Source: an uncultured Pelagibacteraceae bacterium (GTDB lineage: Bacteria > Pseudomonadota > Alphaproteobacteria > Pelagibacterales > Pelagibacteraceae). Taken from it: a stretch of 36,351 nucleotides of DNA. Location: contig CACJQX010000008.1 in assembly GCA_902595595.1 (NCBI GenBank), positions 1 to 36,351 on the forward strand, given 5' to 3'. Both the position numbers and the translations under genes were made by a program. This document shows positions 33,953 to 36,351 of this stretch, one piece after another. Under the pieces are notes generated by a model. It saw only the letters and a list, made by a program, of their open reading frames with translations. It searched no databases and had not been told where the DNA came from. Each line of letters opens with the position of its first letter. Within the stretch, counting starts at the first letter, position 1.

Positions 33953-34523
33953 TCATATAGATTTTTATTTCGATATAATTAGCCCATATGCATACATCGC
34001 ACACAAAAAAATTCTCAAACATAAAAATAACACATTTAATTACAAACCTATTTATTTAGGAGGTCTTCATAAGCTAGCTGGAATTGATTCTCCTGCATTT
34101 AATAAATATAAATTAAAAAATAATATAAACGATTGCAATTTGGTATCTGAAAAAAATAATATTGAATTCAAATGGAATTCTAATTTTCCAATAAATTCTT
34201 TAAATATAATGAGAGGATATATTAGTGTTAGTAAGGATAAGCAAAACGATTACTTAAATTGTTTTTTTGATGCTTATTGGAAAGATAATCATGACTTATC
34301 AAATGTTGAGAATATGTCTAAATTAATAAGGGATTTAAATATTGATAGCGAAGAATTTTTTCAATCCATAAAAAAACAATCTGTTAAGGATCAATTGATT
34401 AAATTAACCACTGATGCTTTTCAAAAAGAAGTTTTTGGAACTCCAACCTTTATTGCTAATAATAAAATTTTTTGGGGACAAGATAGACTTGAATATGCTT
34501 TAGAAGAAATTGGTACTAATTAA
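33945..34523 (+). CDS. 2-hydroxychromene-2-carboxylate isomerase-like protein, second paralogue
   Basis: 192 residues, DsbA/GST-kappa fold. The N-terminus IDFYFDIISPYAYIAHKK has the standard SPY motif, with S13 as probable catalytic serine. The cis-proline segment FGTPTFIANNKIFWGQDRLEYA ends the fold. It is closer to the classical HCCA isomerase pattern than the copy at 9169, whose SPY is STY. Substrate unknown; the reaction likely depends on glutathione. Its stop shares a TTAA with the opposing rhodanese gene. Confidence 0.82.
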   Translation: MSNHIDFYFDIISPYAYIAHKKILKHKNNTFNYKPIYLGGLHKLAGIDSPAFNKYKLKNNINDCNLVSEKNNIEFKWNSNFPINSLNIMRGYISVSKDKQNDYLNCFFDAYWKDNHDLSNVENMSKLIRDLNIDSEEFFQSIKKQSVKDQLIKLTTDAFQKEVFGTPTFIANNKIFWGQDRLEYALEEIGTN

Positions 34524-34903
34524 ATAATTTTAAAGTTACTACTAGCTATAGAACCAAACCCACCATCAATATGAGATACTTTTTGATATCCCATATCTTT
34601 TAAGGATTTGACAGCTAAAGCTGATCTTACACCTCCTGCACAAAATAAAACGAATTCTTTATTTTTGTCTATTTGTCCATTTTGAAATATTGGACTATTA
34701 GGATCTAGATATACTTCAAGCATTCCTCTTGGTATATGACTCGCTCCTTCAACACTACCAGTGTTTTCTAGCTCATTACTTTCTCTTATATCAATAAGAT
34801 TACAATTTTTATTTTGAACCATTTGATAAGCTTCTTCTGCATCAATTGTTTTAATTTCACTCATAGCCTCAGAAACTAAATTTTGAATTGTTTTAATGCT
34901 CAT
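34520..34903 (-). CDS. Single-domain rhodanese-like protein
   Basis: 127 residues. After a 20-residue N-terminal extension come the rhodanese signatures NLIDIRESNE (35-44), the EGASHIPRG segment and the active-site loop F-C88-A-G-G-V-R-S, then HIDGGFGSI. C88 would carry the persulfide in sulfur transfer. Sulfur donor and acceptor are unknown. Divergent from the peroxiredoxin gene with 46 bases between starts. Confidence 0.88.
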   Translation of the reverse strand: MSIKTIQNLVSEAMSEIKTIDAEEAYQMVQNKNCNLIDIRESNELENTGSVEGASHIPRGMLEVYLDPNSPIFQNGQIDKNKEFVLFCAGGVRSALAVKSLKDMGYQKVSHIDGGFGSIASSNFKII

Positions 34904-34949
34904 AATTTTATTTTAAATTACCTCAAAAAGATTATATTGCTATAAAATT

Positions 34950-35420
34950 ATGTTAAAAATTAACTCTAAAGCTCCAGCATTTGTAGTTCCATCAACAACA
35001 AATAATAAATACTCATTAAAGGACTCAATTGGGAAATATGTTGTTTTGTACTTCTATCCTAAAGATGACACGCCTGGATGTACTATTGAAACTAATGATT
35101 TTAACAAACTTCTTTCTAAATTTAAAAAGTTAGATTGTGAAGTATACGGAGTTTCAAAGGATGGTTTAAAAAGTCATGATAAATTTAGAGAAAAATATAA
35201 AATCAAATTTGATTTACTTGCTGACGAAGAAATAAAAGTTCTTAAAAAGTATAAAGTTTGGGGTAAGAAAAAATTTATGGGCCGTGAATTTATGGGAATA
35301 ATTAGATCGACCTATTTAATCGATAAAAAAGGCAAAATACTTAAGGTTTGGGATAATGTTAAAGTGAAAGACCATGCTAAAGAAGTATTAGAAACTCTTC
35401 AAAATATTGTTAAAAAATAA
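34950..35420 (+). CDS. bcp: Thiol peroxidase, PrxQ/Bcp type
   Basis: 156 residues. Reduces hydrogen peroxide and organic peroxides. The peroxidatic cysteine is C44 in FYPKDDTPGCTIE. In classic Bcp the resolving cysteine is five residues later (C49); here that place holds N49 (CTIETND), so this is a one-cysteine or atypical variant. The only other cysteine is C63. The WGKKKFMGREFMGIIRSTYLID segment is typical of the PrxQ family. A strong terminator follows. Confidence 0.9.
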   Translation: MLKINSKAPAFVVPSTTNNKYSLKDSIGKYVVLYFYPKDDTPGCTIETNDFNKLLSKFKKLDCEVYGVSKDGLKSHDKFREKYKIKFDLLADEEIKVLKKYKVWGKKKFMGREFMGIIRSTYLIDKKGKILKVWDNVKVKDHAKEVLETLQNIVKK

Positions 35421-35422
35421 TA

Positions 35423-35448
35423 AAGGCTCCTTATTTCTAAGGAGCCTT
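35423..35448. terminator. Bidirectional intrinsic terminator between bcp and amt
   Basis: An 11-bp perfect stem, AAGGCTCCTTA / TAAGGAGCCTT, with the 4-base loop TTTC, lies between two convergent genes, 2 bases after the bcp stop and 22 before the amt stop. AT-rich flanks on both sides, though not pure T-runs, suit termination in both directions. It is one of only two strong hairpins I saw in this window. Confidence 0.8.
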
Positions 35449-35470
35449 AATATATTTATAGAGAGATATT

Positions 35471-36351
35471 TTAGTCTCTTATTGCGTAAGCTTTAACACC
35501 TACTTCTGCAACATCAGTTCCAAGTTTTTCAGCTTGGGCACTAATTCTAAGACCAATAGTTTGTTTAAGAACTCTAAAAGTTATGTAAGAAAGTATGAAG
35601 CTAAACAAACATACTGCTATTACTCCCGTTAACTGAGTTCCAAAATTTGTATCTGGATTGCTTATTGGAACAACCAAGGTTCCAAATATTCCTGCAAACA
35701 TATGAACAGGAATAGCACCTACTACATCATCAATTTTTTTACTTTCTAAAAATTTTGTACCAAAGTACATAATCAATGATCCAATAGCTCCAATTACAAT
35801 TGCTAATACAGGACTTGGAGTTAAAGGTTCAGCTGTGATTGCAACTAATCCAGCTAATGCACCATTTAACATCATAACAATATCAGTTTTTCCACCAAGC
35901 AATCTTGTGACCACAGCAGCAGCAACTGTCCCAGCGGCACCAGCTAAATGAGTGTTCACTGCAATTTTACTAATTGCATTAACATCATCAAAAGTTCCCA
36001 TAGCTAATTGACTAAAACCATTAAAACCAAACCAACCAAACCAAAGTAAAAAAGTTCCAAGTGTTACTAATGGAATTGAAGATGCAGCAAACGGTACTAA
36101 AGATTTAGTTTCACCTGATTTTGAAAATCTTCCTTCTCTTGCTCCTAATACTATAACTCCTGCTAGAGCAGCAGCTCCACCACAAGCATGAACTAAAGTT
36201 GATCCAGCAAAATCAGAAAAACCTGAGGTGGCTAACCAACCTCCACCCCACTGCCAACCCATTGAAATTGGATAAATGACTCCGGCCATGATTGCAGCGA
36301 AAATAAAGAAAGGCCAAATTTTAATTCTTTCAGCTACAGCTCCCGAAACAA
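35471..36351 (-). CDS. amt: Ammonium transporter (N-terminus beyond the window)
   Basis: Amt/MEP/Rh-family channel for ammonium uptake in the inner membrane; the frame is open to the window edge, so 292 C-terminal residues are present and the methionine at 36289 is internal. The edge reads SGAVAERIKIWPFF, a conserved Amt helix. The two pore histidines fall in STLVHACGGAA and AIPVHMFAGIFGT. MLNGALAGLVAITAE marks the conserved helix with the family's NG-x-LAGLVAIT motif. The C-terminal tail, where PII proteins usually bind, is short (AEVGVKAYAIRD). Confidence 0.93.
   Translation of the reverse strand, partial: VSGAVAERIKIWPFFIFAAIMAGVIYPISMGWQWGGGWLATSGFSDFAGSTLVHACGGAAALAGVIVLGAREGRFSKSGETKSLVPFAASSIPLVTLGTFLLWFGWFGFNGFSQLAMGTFDDVNAISKIAVNTHLAGAAGTVAAAVVTRLLGGKTDIVMMLNGALAGLVAITAEPLTPSPVLAIVIGAIGSLIMYFGTKFLESKKIDDVVGAIPVHMFAGIFGTLVVPISNPDTNFGTQLTGVIAVCLFSFILSYITFRVLKQTIGLRISAQAEKLGTDVAEVGVKAYAIRD

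Noticed and set aside
35471..36289. Methionine at 36289 as start of the ammonium transporter
   Set aside because: The frame stays open and homologous (AVAERIKIWPF) to the window edge, so this Met is internal.
1..36351. CRISPR arrays, insertion sequences, tRNA or rRNA genes, prophage
   Set aside because: No regularly spaced repeats, transposase or integrase genes, or tRNA-like cloverleafs were found in reading the intergenic gaps.

Overview
This 36.4 kb window looks like part of the chromosome of a SAR11-clade (Pelagibacterales) alphaproteobacterium. It is very AT-rich and almost wholly coding. Neighbouring genes commonly touch or overlap (ATGA and TAATG junctions), no gap exceeds about 300 bases, and no rRNA, tRNA, insertion sequence or CRISPR was seen. 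The taxonomic call rests on base composition, gene density and my recognition of protein families; no search was run. The first gene (ABC solute-binding protein) and the last (ammonium transporter) are cut by the window edges.

Layout. 1-3656 (+): sugar-type ABC importer (binding protein, two permeases, no ATPase in view) ending in a HAD-fold protein that lacks the catalytic aspartates. 3643-5423 (-): glyoxalase-like protein, LysE-type exporter, alpha/beta hydrolase. 5508-7086 (+): cysE-cysK, facing a small membrane protein. 7658-9759 (+): five small genes (two secreted proteins, two small soluble proteins, a DsbA-fold isomerase) with unusually clear Shine-Dalgarno sites. 9798-10697 (+): two SMR-family membrane proteins around a DUF2798 protein; both SMR proteins lack the family's essential membrane glutamate. 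10676-17646 (-): one co-oriented run: xsc, then a module resembling the SxtI/SxtJ/SxtK carbamoyltransferase set (SxtJ-like protein, two DUF5989/SxtK-like miniproteins, a methyltransferase, a NodU/CmcH-type carbamoyltransferase), then a FAD amine oxidase-like protein and a DUF952 protein.

17758-25141 is an organosulfonate and sulfite block. SuyAB (sulfolactate sulfo-lyase) and Xsc (sulfoacetaldehyde acetyltransferase) both release sulfite. AprM-AprB-AprA can oxidise sulfite to APS. YeiH-type and TauE-type membrane proteins are candidate sulfite/sulfate exporters. Two short unknown proteins (116 aa and an unlisted 48 aa membrane peptide) sit in the apr-tauE operon. No Sat, phosphotransacetylase, sulfonate transporter or sulfonate dehydrogenase lies in the window.

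25247-30492 (-) carries a HIT protein, the p-aminobenzoate genes pabC, pabA and pabB, an MFS transporter and a cystathionine beta-lyase. 30657-36351 holds housekeeping and stress genes: mnmA, a DUF3553 protein with cysQ and a small membrane peptide, recX, an ABA4-like protein, a second DsbA-fold isomerase, rhodanese, a PrxQ-type peroxiredoxin, a strong bidirectional terminator and amt. Sulfur is the common thread: cysE/cysK, xsc/suyAB, apr, tauE, metC, mnmA, rhodanese and cysQ.

The best candidates for something undescribed are the Sxt-like carbamoyltransferase module with duplicated SxtK-like peptides, the glutamate-less SMR-DUF2798-SMR triplet, the nucleophile-less HAD protein in the sugar operon, the small-gene operon at 7.6-9.8 kb, the small proteins in the apr operon, and a 27-residue extremely basic peptide upstream of mnmA.
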